Assembly: GCF_000620805.1 (NCBI RefSeq)
Contig: NZ_KK211187.1
Location: 1,087,957-1,151,956 of the forward strand
DNA length: 64,000 nucleotides
Direction: 5' to 3'
Source of the DNA: Exiguobacterium undae DSM 14481
GTDB taxonomy: Bacteria > Bacillota > Bacilli > Exiguobacteriales > Exiguobacteriaceae
The position numbers and the translations under genes were made by a program. Within the stretch, counting starts at the first letter, position 1. Each line of letters begins with the position of its first letter. Below, in pieces: positions 38,690 to 46,744 of the stretch. Under the pieces are notes generated by a model. The model had not been told where the DNA came from and ran no database searches. It saw nothing but the letters and a program-made list of their open reading frames with translations.

Positions 38690-38718
38690 TTGACAGAAGC
38701 GTTACGTTTTTGTAACCT
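38690..38718 (+). promoter_or_regulatory. Possible promoter for fabI
   Basis: TTGACA (38690-38695), 17-base spacer, TAACCT (38713-38718). The -10 is poor; the FapR site directly downstream suggests transcription starts about here. Confidence 0.45.
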
Positions 38719-38729
38719 AGATATAGGTG

Positions 38730-38746
38730 TTATTACCAGGTACTAA
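38730..38746 (+). promoter_or_regulatory. FapR operator of fabI
   Basis: TTATTA-CCAGG-TACTAA, one mismatch from the perfect inverted repeat seen at fabH (13519-13535); spacing is the same. Places fabI in the FapR regulon. Confidence 0.88.
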
Positions 38747-38764
38747 TTCAAGGGGGAACTCATA

Positions 38765-39538
38765 ATGAATATTTATCCTTCGCTCGAAGGGAAGACGTAC
38801 GTCGTGATGGGTGTCATCAATCAACGTTCAATCGCGTGGGGAATTGCACGTGCTTTAGACGCAGCGGGTGCGAGCTTGGCGTTTACGTACGTAGGAGAAC
38901 GCTTTAAAGCGCCACTTGAGAAGTTGGGTCAGGAACTTTCACGTCCTGCATCGTATTACACGTGTGATGTGACGAGTGACGAAGAAATCAACCAAGTGTT
39001 CCAAACGATCCATGCCGATCATGGAAAAATTTCCGGGATTGCGCACTCGATTGCCTTTGCGGACAAAGAAGCTTTACGCGGTGAATTTTCAGACGTCACA
39101 CGCGAACAATTTGCGCAAGCACTCGATATTTCAGCATTTAGCTTAACGGCTGTCGTCAAAGCGGCAAAAGACTTCTTTACAGAAGATGCTTCTGTCATCA
39201 CGTTGACGTATCTCGGTGGAGAAAAAATGGTACCGAACTACAATGTCATGGGTGTCGCAAAAGCGGCTCTTGATGCCAGTGTCCGTTACCTAGCAGCAGA
39301 ATACGGAAAGCAGGGCGTACGTGTCAATGCCATTTCAGCAGGACCGATTCGGACGGTTTCAGCGAAAGGTGTCGGTGACTTTAATTCGATTCTTGAAAGT
39401 ATCGAAGAGCGTGCACCACTTCACCGGAATGTCACGACGGAACAGATTGGACACAGCGGATTGTTCCTGTTGTCGCAAATGTCGAGCGGTGTCACGGGAG
39501 AAATTCTACACGTCGACAGCGGATTCCATATCCTATAA
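38765..39538 (+). CDS. fabI: Enoyl-ACP reductase FabI
   Basis: NADH/NADPH-dependent enoyl-ACP reductase, last step of each fatty-acid elongation cycle, 257 residues. VVMGVINQRSIAWGIARAL is the cofactor site; the catalytic pair is in TYLGGEKMVPNYNVMGVAKAAL (Tyr-x6-Lys pattern). Triclosan target. ATG 38765 follows AAGGGGG. FapR box 19 bases upstream; monocistronic, ending at a terminator. With fabH-fabF it indicates FapR controls the fab genes here. Confidence 0.97.
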   Translation: MNIYPSLEGKTYVVMGVINQRSIAWGIARALDAAGASLAFTYVGERFKAPLEKLGQELSRPASYYTCDVTSDEEINQVFQTIHADHGKISGIAHSIAFADKEALRGEFSDVTREQFAQALDISAFSLTAVVKAAKDFFTEDASVITLTYLGGEKMVPNYNVMGVAKAALDASVRYLAAEYGKQGVRVNAISAGPIRTVSAKGVGDFNSILESIEERAPLHRNVTTEQIGHSGLFLLSQMSSGVTGEILHVDSGFHIL

Positions 39539-39575
39539 TACGATTTGCCGTCTCGAAAAACTCAAGACATGCAGT

Positions 39576-39606
39576 GAAAGCCAAGGGAAACCTTGGTTTT
39601 TTGTTT
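39576..39606 (+). terminator. Terminator after fabI
   Basis: AAGCCAAGG / CCTTGGTTTTTTG with GAAA loop. Confidence 0.88.
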
Positions 39607-39668
39607 TTCTCGAAGCCATTTTGGGAATAAGACAATAACAAACTGAAGATGAGGGAGAGGGATGGCAT

Positions 39669-39872
39669 ATGTATCAAGTGGATTTTACGGTTGTGCAATA
39701 TGTAAATCGTCAAGTCAGAGTCGATTTGGAGCGGAAAACAGAACCGGTCGCTCGCATCAACCCAATTAAATATGTGGAACCGCATCATGAGGAGTTAGAA
39801 GAACAAGCAAATGCCTATGGTGTCTTGCCTGAATTAAAACTTCCCGGTCGCACGTTCGACCGGGAAGTTTGA
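39669..39872 (+). CDS. Small protein, unknown (67 aa)
   Basis: A 67-residue ORF beginning MYQVDFTVVQYVNRQVRVDLERK with AGGGAG spaced before ATG 39669. The centre is acidic and the C-terminus contains LKLPGRTFDREV. No family is recognised. Its last twelve codons form one arm and part of the loop of a terminator hairpin shared with yjcG. An intact ribosome site and gene-sized spacing after fabI support it as real, but a search would be needed to see whether it is conserved. Confidence 0.55.
   Translation: MYQVDFTVVQYVNRQVRVDLERKTEPVARINPIKYVEPHHEELEEQANAYGVLPELKLPGRTFDREV
39836..39871. terminator. Bidirectional terminator embedded in the 67-aa ORF
   Basis: AAACTTCCCGGTCG / CGACCGGGAAGTTT, loop of six, lying inside the 3' end of the 39669 ORF and just before the yjcG stop on the other strand. 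Confidence 0.85.
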
Positions 39873-39874
39873 TG

Positions 39875-40387
39875 TTATTGACCTGTAAATCGGAACGTCT
39901 CGTACACGCTCCAAGAACCATTTTCGAGTTCATAAAGAAGTGCCATTTTCGTGACGTCTTCTTGGAAGCGGATATCTTCCATTTTTAAGCGTTCGAGCAC
40001 GTCAAACAGCTCGACATCGGATAAATCCTGTCCGATTGTGATGTGCGGCAAAAAATCATACTTCGGTGTATGCGTGAGGTCACCGGCATGTAAATCCCGG
40101 TGAAGTTGTTCGAGTTCATCCGTCGGCATAACCTTTAAGAACAAGACGTTATTCGTTGGGTGAAACGACCGTGCACCTTGAATATGAAGTGAAACAGGTT
40201 TTGTTTGCGCCGCCACCTTGTTTAGTGCAGCCACGATCGTATCGAGCTCTGAATCGTCTACACTGATGCGTTCGCGCATCGTAATGTGTGGTGTGATCAA
40301 CGCGTACTTGGAATCATACCGTTTGCGGTATGAATTCGCAAAATCCTGAATCCGTTTCGATGGAAACAAAACTACCCCGATGTTCAT
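39875..40387 (-). CDS. yjcG: 2'-5' RNA ligase/phosphodiesterase-fold protein (YjcG)
   Basis: A 170-residue member of the 2H phosphoesterase family, YjcG type. Both HxT/S motifs are present: PHITM (residues 33-37) and PHITIGQ near residue 113. The N-terminal IGVVLFPSKRIQDFANSYRKRYD is diagnostic of YjcG. The cellular substrate is not known for this family. Bacillus subtilis carries it in the yjc region, not far from fabI. ATG 40387; the AGGGG before it on the minus strand is well spaced. Confidence 0.92.
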   Translation of the reverse strand: MNIGVVLFPSKRIQDFANSYRKRYDSKYALITPHITMRERISVDDSELDTIVAALNKVAAQTKPVSLHIQGARSFHPTNNVLFLKVMPTDELEQLHRDLHAGDLTHTPKYDFLPHITIGQDLSDVELFDVLERLKMEDIRFQEDVTKMALLYELENGSWSVYETFRFTGQ

Positions 40388-40532
40388 CGAAAATCCCCTA
40401 CTTTCCCCTGAAATGATAACGCTTTACAGCATAATCATGACGGATTATCGGCGTGATGTCAAAGAAGTTTGAGGGGAGAGGGGGAATCCGTGTATACTTG
40501 TGAAGAACTTTGTCAGAGAGGTGGATTTTGTC

Positions 40533-41078
40533 ATGAAAGAAAAAGCACATTCAAAAGAGGTCAAGCAAGCAGCAATTGATAAGTTACACGAACGGGGCGT
40601 CACGATTCATGCGATAGCGGAAATCGTGTATCAGATGCAAGCGCCGTATACAATCGAATTAACACTTGAAACGTGTACGAGTTCTGTCGAACGTGTTCTC
40701 GAAAAACGTGAATTACAACATGCGATCCTTGTGGGGGCGGAACTGGATATCTTAGCAGAAAAAGGGTTGTTATCAGAACCGCTTCTGTCAATCATCCGCA
40801 GCGATGAAGGATTATTTGGCGTGGACGAGACGATTGCGATTGGTGCCGTCAATACGTACGGTTCGATTGCCGTCACGACGTTCGGATATTTAGATAAAGC
40901 CAAAATCGGCATCATCAAAGAACTGGATACGAAAGTGGACGATGGACGCGTCAATACATTCATGGATGATATCGTTGCGGCGATTGCAGCCAATGCGTCC
41001 GGTCGATTGGCTCACCGCTTGCGTGATAAAGAAGATTATTCAGCAGAGGAACTCGAACAGCGGAAGGGAACGTATTAA
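40533..41078 (+). CDS. Phosphatidylglycerophosphatase A-like protein (YutG/PgpA family)
   Basis: A 181-residue soluble member of the PgpA/YutG family. The DEGLFGVDETIAIGAVNTYGSIAVTTFGYLDKAK stretch is the family core. Some relatives dephosphorylate phosphatidylglycerophosphate. It starts at ATG 40533 after GAGAGGTGG; the longer frame from 40500 lacks a ribosome site. The PAP2 gene starts directly after its stop, so two lipid-phosphate phosphatase-like genes are co-transcribed. Confidence 0.85.
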   Translation: MKEKAHSKEVKQAAIDKLHERGVTIHAIAEIVYQMQAPYTIELTLETCTSSVERVLEKRELQHAILVGAELDILAEKGLLSEPLLSIIRSDEGLFGVDETIAIGAVNTYGSIAVTTFGYLDKAKIGIIKELDTKVDDGRVNTFMDDIVAAIAANASGRLAHRLRDKEDYSAEELEQRKGTY

Positions 41079-41711
41079 ATGAAATTAAACCAACGTGCGT
41101 TACTTCTTTCTGGGATCGCGTTCATTCTCTTCATTAGTATTGCCATTTCGATTCGCTTGACGGGTTATTTTTTATTTGACGCCCAACTATCAAATCAAAT
41201 GGCAAAACAAGTTCCAGCAGATTATGTCAGTTGGTTCACTCAGCTAGGATCCGGGGTTGGAGCCGTAACCGTCACGTTAATCTTGACGTTGATCAGTTAC
41301 TATCTCTGGCGTGACCGGATCGGAAGCCTGTGGTACCTATTGTCATTTGCGGCAGTAGCCGTATTGAACCAAGTCGCAAAAGCCATCTTCGTCCGAGACC
41401 GGCCTTCACTGAATGAACTGGTCGGGGGAGTGGGCTATAGTTTCCCAAGTGGTCATTCATCGATGGCCTTTGCTGTGTACGGCGGATTTTTAATTTTGAG
41501 CTGGCGGTTTTTGAATCGTACCGGGAGAATCGTATTAGGAACAGTCCTTAGTCTGTTGATTCTTGCAATGGGGTCATCCCGCATCATCCTGAACGTCCAT
41601 TATTTCTCGGATGTCGTCGGTGGATTCTGTTTTGCTGCTTTCATACTAGGATTATCCTATGCTTTTATCTCGTCTCGACGTAAAAAGGAGCGGACGCATG
41701 TTACTACTTGA
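41079..41711 (+). CDS. PAP2-family membrane phosphatase
   Basis: A 210-residue PAP2 (type 2 phosphatidic acid phosphatase) protein with about six membrane helices. The three-part active site is complete: KAIFVRDRP, PSGHSS and SRIILNVHYFSD. Members dephosphorylate phosphatidylglycerophosphate, phosphatidate or undecaprenyl pyrophosphate; which one is not readable. It begins directly after the PgpA-like gene and overlaps the next gene by 14 bases. Confidence 0.92.
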   Translation: MKLNQRALLLSGIAFILFISIAISIRLTGYFLFDAQLSNQMAKQVPADYVSWFTQLGSGVGAVTVTLILTLISYYLWRDRIGSLWYLLSFAAVAVLNQVAKAIFVRDRPSLNELVGGVGYSFPSGHSSMAFAVYGGFLILSWRFLNRTGRIVLGTVLSLLILAMGSSRIILNVHYFSDVVGGFCFAAFILGLSYAFISSRRKKERTHVTT

Positions 41712-42195
41712 TATCGACCACAGCTTGGTTTTTGATGAGCAGGTGATGAATACCTTATCTGTCCCGACATTATTAGTCGAACGTATGGATGGTCATAAAC
41801 GTTTTATGACCATGCGGACACATTTACGGTTAAAACGACTCGTCGAACACAATCAAGTGATTCCCTTTACGAAGCGGACGCTTGAAACGTTTCGACAACT
41901 GGAGTTGTTCCAGATTGATGCTAAACCGAAATGGGCAATTCTTGAAAGCGGCAGTGTCTTACTAAAAGACGGAAAACCCGACAAACGATATGAGAACTGG
42001 TTGCGCCAACATCATAAGACGGCAGACCTCGAAGCAACACTTAGCTATCTGGAAGAGATCGAACAGCTGGAATGGACGGTTTATCCGGCTGAAGTCTGGT
42101 CCGGTCGAACGAAACGACCTTATCAGATGATTGAGCGGGTCGCCGACGAAGCGGAACTTCTGGATCAACTGTTAAAACAAAATGTCTCAAACTGA
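41698..42195 (+). CDS. HAD-like protein, short
   Basis: A 165-residue protein that opens LLLDIDHSLVFDE, resembling the first motif of HAD phosphatases but with His where a Thr/Gly is usual. NQVIPFTKRTLETFRQL looks like motif II and AILESGSVLLKDG like the subfamily IIB 'cap' region. The later motifs III and IV (Lys and Asp-Asp) are not obvious, and the length is about half that of a full sucrose-phosphatase or Cof protein. It may be a degenerate or truncated HAD protein. It overlaps the PAP2 gene by 14 bases and has AAAAAGGAG before ATG 41698. Confidence 0.65.
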   Translation: MLLLDIDHSLVFDEQVMNTLSVPTLLVERMDGHKRFMTMRTHLRLKRLVEHNQVIPFTKRTLETFRQLELFQIDAKPKWAILESGSVLLKDGKPDKRYENWLRQHHKTADLEATLSYLEEIEQLEWTVYPAEVWSGRTKRPYQMIERVADEAELLDQLLKQNVSN

Positions 42196-42231
42196 AAAAA
42201 GCCCCTTGCCAAACATCGGCAAGGGGCTTTC
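42195..42231. terminator. Bidirectional terminator, HAD-like / DegV gene
   Basis: AAAAAAGCCCCTTGCC / GGCAAGGGGCTTT, loop of seven. Confidence 0.9.
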
Positions 42232-42234
42232 TGA

Positions 42235-43107
42235 TTAAGTTGGGACGTGGATCTCATCGAACCAAAAGACACCAACCGTTTCTGAACCGGCATGCGTCAA
42301 AATCGAGGGTCCAAACTGTGTGATCTCAATTGAAATCTGTGGCAATTTAGCTTGAAGGGCATCGCGTAATTGTTCAGCGGCAGGTCGAGCAAGCGTGTGA
42401 CCAATATAAAGTGTTTGTTGATAAAGGCCGGACTTGGCGATCTGTGAAGCAATCTCTGAAGTCATTTCATTAAAGGCTTTTTTGATCGAACGCACTTTTT
42501 TGAACGGAACCAGTTTTCCGACTTCATCAAACTTAACGATGGGTTTAATGTTCAACATGTTGACCAGTAAAAATTGACTGCTCGACACGCGACCACTTCG
42601 GCGCATCGTTTCCATATTACCGATGATAAGGTAAAAGTGTGATTGATGTTTAAACTGCTCCAAGACAGTGACGACTTCCTCCGGTCGTTTTCCTGCCTGT
42701 GCGAGTTGCATCGACACCCGTAACATTTCCTGTTGGTTGGCACCACCTGTATAGGAATCAATGGCATAGAGTTTGAAACCGACGGCATCCGCAGCGGCTA
42801 CAGAGCTCGCGTACGTTCCGCTTAGGCCACTTGTGATGTGGATGGCGTAGCCGTAGTCATATCCTTCAGCCTTGAGACGTTCGTACAGTTCCACTAACTC
42901 ACCGAAAGAAGGTTGCGAGGTAGTCGGGATCACGGAAGAATCGTGACGCATCTTCGCATCGAGTTCCTCGACCGATAGATCAACGTATTCACGATAGGAT
43001 TCTCCATTGATGATGATGACAGTTGGTACTACATGGACACCGATTTTTTCTGCTTCCCCAGGTGGGAAAAATGCCATGCTATCGGTAATCCAAGCGATCT
43101 TATCCAT
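42235..43107 (-). CDS. DegV family fatty-acid-binding protein
   Basis: A 290-residue DegV (FakB-type) protein, which binds a fatty acid for phosphorylation by FakA. The ITDSMAF near the N-terminus and TTSQPSFGEL with the lipid-binding Ser follow the family; AIHITSGLSGTYASS is the second anchor. AGGCGTCGC ahead of ATG 43107 includes GGAGG. No fakA gene is seen nearby. Position is beside lipid phosphatases but with no clear link. Confidence 0.92.
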   Translation of the reverse strand: MDKIAWITDSMAFFPPGEAEKIGVHVVPTVIIINGESYREYVDLSVEELDAKMRHDSSVIPTTSQPSFGELVELYERLKAEGYDYGYAIHITSGLSGTYASSVAAADAVGFKLYAIDSYTGGANQQEMLRVSMQLAQAGKRPEEVVTVLEQFKHQSHFYLIIGNMETMRRSGRVSSSQFLLVNMLNIKPIVKFDEVGKLVPFKKVRSIKKAFNEMTSEIASQIAKSGLYQQTLYIGHTLARPAAEQLRDALQAKLPQISIEITQFGPSILTHAGSETVGVFWFDEIHVPT

Positions 43108-43171
43108 TAAAGCGACGCCTCCAGTAGAAATTCATTTTTTTAATCATACCATAGGCATGAAAGCGGCATCA

Positions 43172-44497
43172 CTAGCCAATACGCTTTTCAGGAATAGAAT
43201 CTTTTGAAACGTGTCCAATCGATGAACTGACGATAAACGTGATCAAAACGGGCAACAGCCAAGCTAAATTTTGTTCGACCAGCGGGAAAACCTTGTAGAC
43301 CGCAGTCAGTGCACCCGGTAAGACTTTTAAGGAATGCAGGGCACTCCACAAGGAAAAGAACGCTGTCACGAACAGTGTCGTCCGGTAGACGAGTGTTGGT
43401 TTTTTTAAGAAGGAACGAATAAAGGTCAATCCAATCAACACGATGACGATCGGGTATAAAAACATCAGTACGGGAACCGCGATGGAGAGCAACGTTTTTA
43501 AACCGACAATCGAAATGGCGAAACCGAGGATTGTCGTGAAGATGCCCGTAACCGGTAAGGAAAGCCGTTTAGAGAACGTCATCAAGTATTCGGAGAACGC
43601 GGTGACGAGACCAACGGATGTCGTCAGACAGGCGAGTAAAATGGCGACGCCTAAAATCATCAAACCAAACGTTCCGAACGTGTCATCCGCGTATTGTTGC
43701 AATAACGACGGACCATCGACAGCTCCGACGGCACCAAAACTGTTTCGTCCGATGAAACCAAGCCCTGTATAGACAAGTGTCAGTGAAACGGCAGCGATCA
43801 GACCAGCCCGTGTCACAGTCTGCAGTTGAGCCGTTCGGTGTTTTAGACCACGTGCGTGCAGTGTGTGCAAAATAATAACACCAAATACAAGGGCGCCCAG
43901 TGCATCAAGTGTCAGATACCCCTGAAGAAAACCTTGGATGAAGGCATCGGTAAACGTGTCGTACCCGGCTGCCGGACGTTGAACCGGCGAAAGGGGATTG
44001 ATGATACTGCTGATACTGAGTGTCGCGAGTGCTACGAGCAGCAGTGGAGTAATGAACCGACCGATGATATCAAGTAATTTACCAGGGCGAAGCACCAAGT
44101 ATAAAGTTACTAAAAAGAAAATAGTTGAAGAGATCACCAGGCTAGTTTGGGATGGTCCACTCAGGAAGGGAACCACACCGAGCTCATACGTGACGACGGA
44201 CGTTCGGGGAATCCCGAAAAACGGACCAATCGCGACATAAAGCGCAAAAGTCAAAAGGGCGCTGACGAATTTCGGAAGCGGGTTGGCAAGCGTACTAATC
44301 CCGCCACCGACCCAGGCGACGGCAATCAATCCGGCTAACGGCAATCCAACGCCGGTCACGATAAAGCCGAGCATAGCAGGTAAAAATTGTGTTCCAGCTA
44401 AGGCACCGAGTTCAGGAGGGAAAATTAGGTTACCTGCACCAAAAAATAAAGCAAAAATCATGAATCCTAAAGCAAAGATGTCTTTCCGGTTCAACAT
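43172..44497 (-). CDS. brnQ: Branched-chain amino acid carrier BrnQ
   Basis: LIVCS-family transporter for Leu, Ile, Val, 441 residues, about 12 helices, beginning RKDIFALGFMIFALFFGAGNLIFPPELG, which is the family signature. ATG 44497 is eight bases after AGGAGG on the minus strand; the frame upstream to 44551 is untranslated. An extended -10 promoter and a good CodY-like box lie upstream, consistent with repression when branched-chain amino acids are plentiful. Confidence 0.95.
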   Translation of the reverse strand: MLNRKDIFALGFMIFALFFGAGNLIFPPELGALAGTQFLPAMLGFIVTGVGLPLAGLIAVAWVGGGISTLANPLPKFVSALLTFALYVAIGPFFGIPRTSVVTYELGVVPFLSGPSQTSLVISSTIFFLVTLYLVLRPGKLLDIIGRFITPLLLVALATLSISSIINPLSPVQRPAAGYDTFTDAFIQGFLQGYLTLDALGALVFGVIILHTLHARGLKHRTAQLQTVTRAGLIAAVSLTLVYTGLGFIGRNSFGAVGAVDGPSLLQQYADDTFGTFGLMILGVAILLACLTTSVGLVTAFSEYLMTFSKRLSLPVTGIFTTILGFAISIVGLKTLLSIAVPVLMFLYPIVIVLIGLTFIRSFLKKPTLVYRTTLFVTAFFSLWSALHSLKVLPGALTAVYKVFPLVEQNLAWLLPVLITFIVSSSIGHVSKDSIPEKRIG

Positions 44498-44531
44498 ATA
44501 AGTTACCTCCTGTTTTTCAATAATCTTGTCC

Positions 44532-44560
44532 ACTATACCATTAGACCACAAGTGATGAAA
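44532..44560 (-). promoter_or_regulatory. Promoter of brnQ
   Basis: On the minus strand: TTTCAT (-35, weak), 17 bases, TGGTATAGT (extended -10; TATAGT at 44532-44537). Confidence 0.5.
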
Positions 44561-44561
44561 G

Positions 44562-44576
44562 AATTTTTAGAATATT
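44562..44576 (-). promoter_or_regulatory. CodY-like box upstream of brnQ
   Basis: AATTTTTAGAATATT (plus strand) matches 13 of 15 positions of AATTTTCWGAAAATT and abuts the -35 element. brnQ is a known CodY target in Bacillus, which supports the call. Confidence 0.6.
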
Positions 44577-44698
44577 CGTTCGTCTCGTTGTCCATCTTCC
44601 TTCTAAAAACACAAATCCTCAAGCCAACATTCATTTTTTAAGGTTAACATGGACAAAATGAATCCTCAACCTGTCTTTTTTCGGCTGTTCCTTGATAA

Positions 44699-44738
44699 CA
44701 AAAAAACCTGTAAGGTCAACGTTTTGACCTTACAGGTA
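44699..44738 (-). terminator. Terminator of the 44788 gene
   Basis: Perfect inverted repeat ACCTGTAAGGTCAA / TTGACCTTACAGGT with T(7) on the minus strand. The 290-base gap between brnQ and the 44788 gene otherwise holds only the brnQ promoter region. Confidence 0.85.
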
Positions 44739-44787
44739 GAGGGATGAAATGATTGAATTACCCATGGTAAACTAAAAAAGTAGGAGT

Positions 44788-45081
44788 TTAGCTAGACGCC
44801 ATGAAACGACCTTTCTTTTGTCGTCTCAGTTTATGGAGTAGCCAAGCGTGAACGACTTCGCACGATTGACGAGGGAGGGTCAGTTCCACGAGTGGTTCTT
44901 GTTGCTGACCGTGGATAATGAATAATCCTGTTTCTTCATCAATTGGTGAAATAGTCATTGAGCTCGCTTCATTCAGGGAGACTTTCAGCTCGCCCGTCGT
45001 CGCATCCTTTAATTTCAGAATGTTTCCGTTCGTTGCAAACTTCGTGAATGAACCGATTCCGTTCACTTTTAACTGATCCAT
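44788..45081 (-). CDS. Unknown small protein (97 aa)
   Basis: A 97-residue protein with no recognisable family. It is mainly beta-strand-like in its first 75 residues (GIGSFTKFATNG, GELKVSLNEASSMTISPI, GLFIIHGQQQEPLVELTLP), then a basic C-terminal helix (HAWLLHKLRRQKKGR). The frame upstream to 45138 runs past the ribosome site, AGGAGG, which fixes the start at ATG 45081. It has its own promoter (45165-45193) and terminator, so it is expressed alone. No partner is evident; the next gene upstream on the same strand (45331) is likewise unknown. Confidence 0.7.
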   Translation of the reverse strand: MDQLKVNGIGSFTKFATNGNILKLKDATTGELKVSLNEASSMTISPIDEETGLFIIHGQQQEPLVELTLPRQSCEVVHAWLLHKLRRQKKGRFMASS

Positions 45082-45164
45082 GCTAATTTCCTCCTTCAGT
45101 TGATGCGTTCTCGAAAATCGTAAGAAAAACAGGTACAACTTCTAACTTCCAAAAGGTTAATCTC

Positions 45165-45193
45165 ATTATAACGAAGTCTGCTGAAGATGCCAG
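45165..45193 (-). promoter_or_regulatory. Promoter of the 44788 gene
   Basis: Minus strand: CTGGCA, 17-base spacer, TATAAT (45165-45170), 84 bases before the start codon. Confidence 0.65.
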
Positions 45194-45290
45194 TACTAAT
45201 TTATGTGAAAATTCAAACGATTTGGCAACAGTATTGTCATATAAGACATTACTTGAAAAGAGGCAGGAAACGAAGAGGAACGGACATATG

Positions 45291-45324
45291 AAAAAAGCAT
45301 CTTGTCCGTGGCGGACGAAGATGC
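45291..45324 (-). terminator. Terminator of the 45331 gene
   Basis: Minus strand: AGCATCTTCGTCCG / CGGACAAGATGCT with a short loop, then T(6). Confidence 0.8.
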
Positions 45325-45330
45325 TGAAGA

Positions 45331-46059
45331 TCATTGTAACTCCAAACTCCAATTTTTCTTGCGATGAACCAACTCACCACGTTTGACGATGGATTCCTTT
45401 TTAGAATCAAGGTCTTCCTTCAAGACGGTCATATCTTCGTACCGTCCGGCGGCGTAGACCGGAATGCTGATATTTCTTGTAAAAACGGATTGTTTGGCAT
45501 TCGCAAAATCCATCAAAATTCCTTCACTGAGCAGATGACGTAAGTTGATAATGATTTCAGCCGTTAACGGAGAAGAAGGAAGACGCAACTCGCGACGCAT
45601 TTTCCGTTGAATCAAAAAGGTCAACAGCTGTTCGATTCGTGACCAGTCTTTTAAATAGACAGTGGCTTGTACACCGGGGTTTTCACTAAAGTAAACCATC
45701 TCATTTTCGACAGACGATGTAAACGGACTCGGCATACCACGTTTCATATGCATGATGAACAAAAGTTCTGCGATTTCAGCGTCTGTCAATGTATCAAGTG
45801 AATGGGAGGAACGGATGTCGATTGCGCTTAACGGAAAACGTTCGACTTCACCAGACTGAACGAACTGTTCGACTTCGTGTCCTTCCACGTAATGAAAAGA
45901 TGTTCGCAAGGACTGTTTGGCAGACTTGAAGGCGGCACCTGAAATGAGTAAAGGGCGTTTTGAATCAGTCGCAACAATGAAATCGGCAAAGGTCACACCC
46001 GACATCGTCAATCGGTGATTCTCCGCATCTTCGTATAGATAAAGTAATGAATTAGACAT
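45331..46059 (-). CDS. Unknown protein (242 aa)
   Basis: A 242-residue cytoplasmic protein with no family I recognise. It has a mixed beta/alpha look; notable are ADFIVATDSKRPLLISG, the SAIDIRSSHSLDTLTDAEIAELLFIMHMKRG helix region and a basic, hydrophilic C-terminus (KKESIVKRGELVHRKKNW). No signal peptide or membrane helix. AAGGAAGG precedes ATG 46059; the frame upstream to 46083 is not needed. A terminator separates it from the 44788 gene. It is divergent from the GNAT gene at 46180. Confidence 0.7.
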   Translation of the reverse strand: MSNSLLYLYEDAENHRLTMSGVTFADFIVATDSKRPLLISGAAFKSAKQSLRTSFHYVEGHEVEQFVQSGEVERFPLSAIDIRSSHSLDTLTDAEIAELLFIMHMKRGMPSPFTSSVENEMVYFSENPGVQATVYLKDWSRIEQLLTFLIQRKMRRELRLPSSPLTAEIIINLRHLLSEGILMDFANAKQSVFTRNISIPVYAAGRYEDMTVLKEDLDSKKESIVKRGELVHRKKNWSLELQ

Positions 46060-46179
46060 AAACAAGCCTTCCTTCCTGAACAATCAATCCTATTATTTCA
46101 ATAGTAGCAAAACTTCTATGACGCGAAAAGGATATTTCCCGCTGAAAACGGGCATAATAAAGAAAAGAGGTGATAGGTG

Positions 46180-46737
46180 ATGTGGGGGTTACGCAAACCA
46201 TTCCCAGAACTAAAGACGGAACGCTTTATCTTACGTGAACTAGAAAATAGGGATGCACGTGATCTGTTCAAGATTTTATCAGATGATGAGGTCATGTACT
46301 ATTACGGATCAGATCCGTTGGTCACAGTTTATGAAGCGAAAAATGTCATCAGTTATTTCAAGGAACAGTTCACTCAAGGAAAAGCCATTCGATGGGCGAT
46401 CGCCGATCAGCAAACCAATCAACTTGTTGGAACGATTGGTTTTCATAATTGGTTAACCCAATATCATCGAGCTGAAATCGGCTTTGAAGTCAGTCAAGAA
46501 TATTGGCAGCAAGGTGTAGCATCGGAAGCGGCACGAGCTGTCTTGACACACGGCTTTGAAGATTTTGCCCTTCATCGCATCAGTGCTCTGGTGGCACCCG
46601 AAAATATCGCCTCGAACGCGCTTGTCCAAAAGCTTGGTTTTCAAGCAGAGGGATTGCTCGAGGATTATGCGTATAGTCACGGACGTTTCATGGATTTAAC
46701 AATTTACCGGATGCTTGCATCGGAATGGAAAGGATGA
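46180..46737 (+). CDS. GNAT acetyltransferase (RimJ/RimL type)
   Basis: A 185-residue GCN5-related N-acetyltransferase. The opening LKTERFILRELENRDARDLF is typical of RimJ/RimL proteins; the acetyl-CoA loop is QQGVASEAARAVL and the C-terminal NIASNALVQKLGFQAEG closes motif B. Substrate (ribosomal protein amino terminus or a small molecule) not known. AAGAGGTG is eight bases before ATG 46180. A hydrolase gene follows seven bases after the stop. Confidence 0.9.
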   Translation: MWGLRKPFPELKTERFILRELENRDARDLFKILSDDEVMYYYGSDPLVTVYEAKNVISYFKEQFTQGKAIRWAIADQQTNQLVGTIGFHNWLTQYHRAEIGFEVSQEYWQQGVASEAARAVLTHGFEDFALHRISALVAPENIASNALVQKLGFQAEGLLEDYAYSHGRFMDLTIYRMLASEWKG

Positions 46738-46744
46738 CCATTGA

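Noticed and set aside
45185-45205. FapR-like half site CCAGTACTAATT
   Set aside because: Only one arm (TACTAA); no left arm at the needed spacing, and the downstream gene is not a lipid gene.
45083-45352. Minus-strand frame of 89 residues between the two unknown genes
   Set aside because: It crosses a terminator and a promoter and has no ribosome site.
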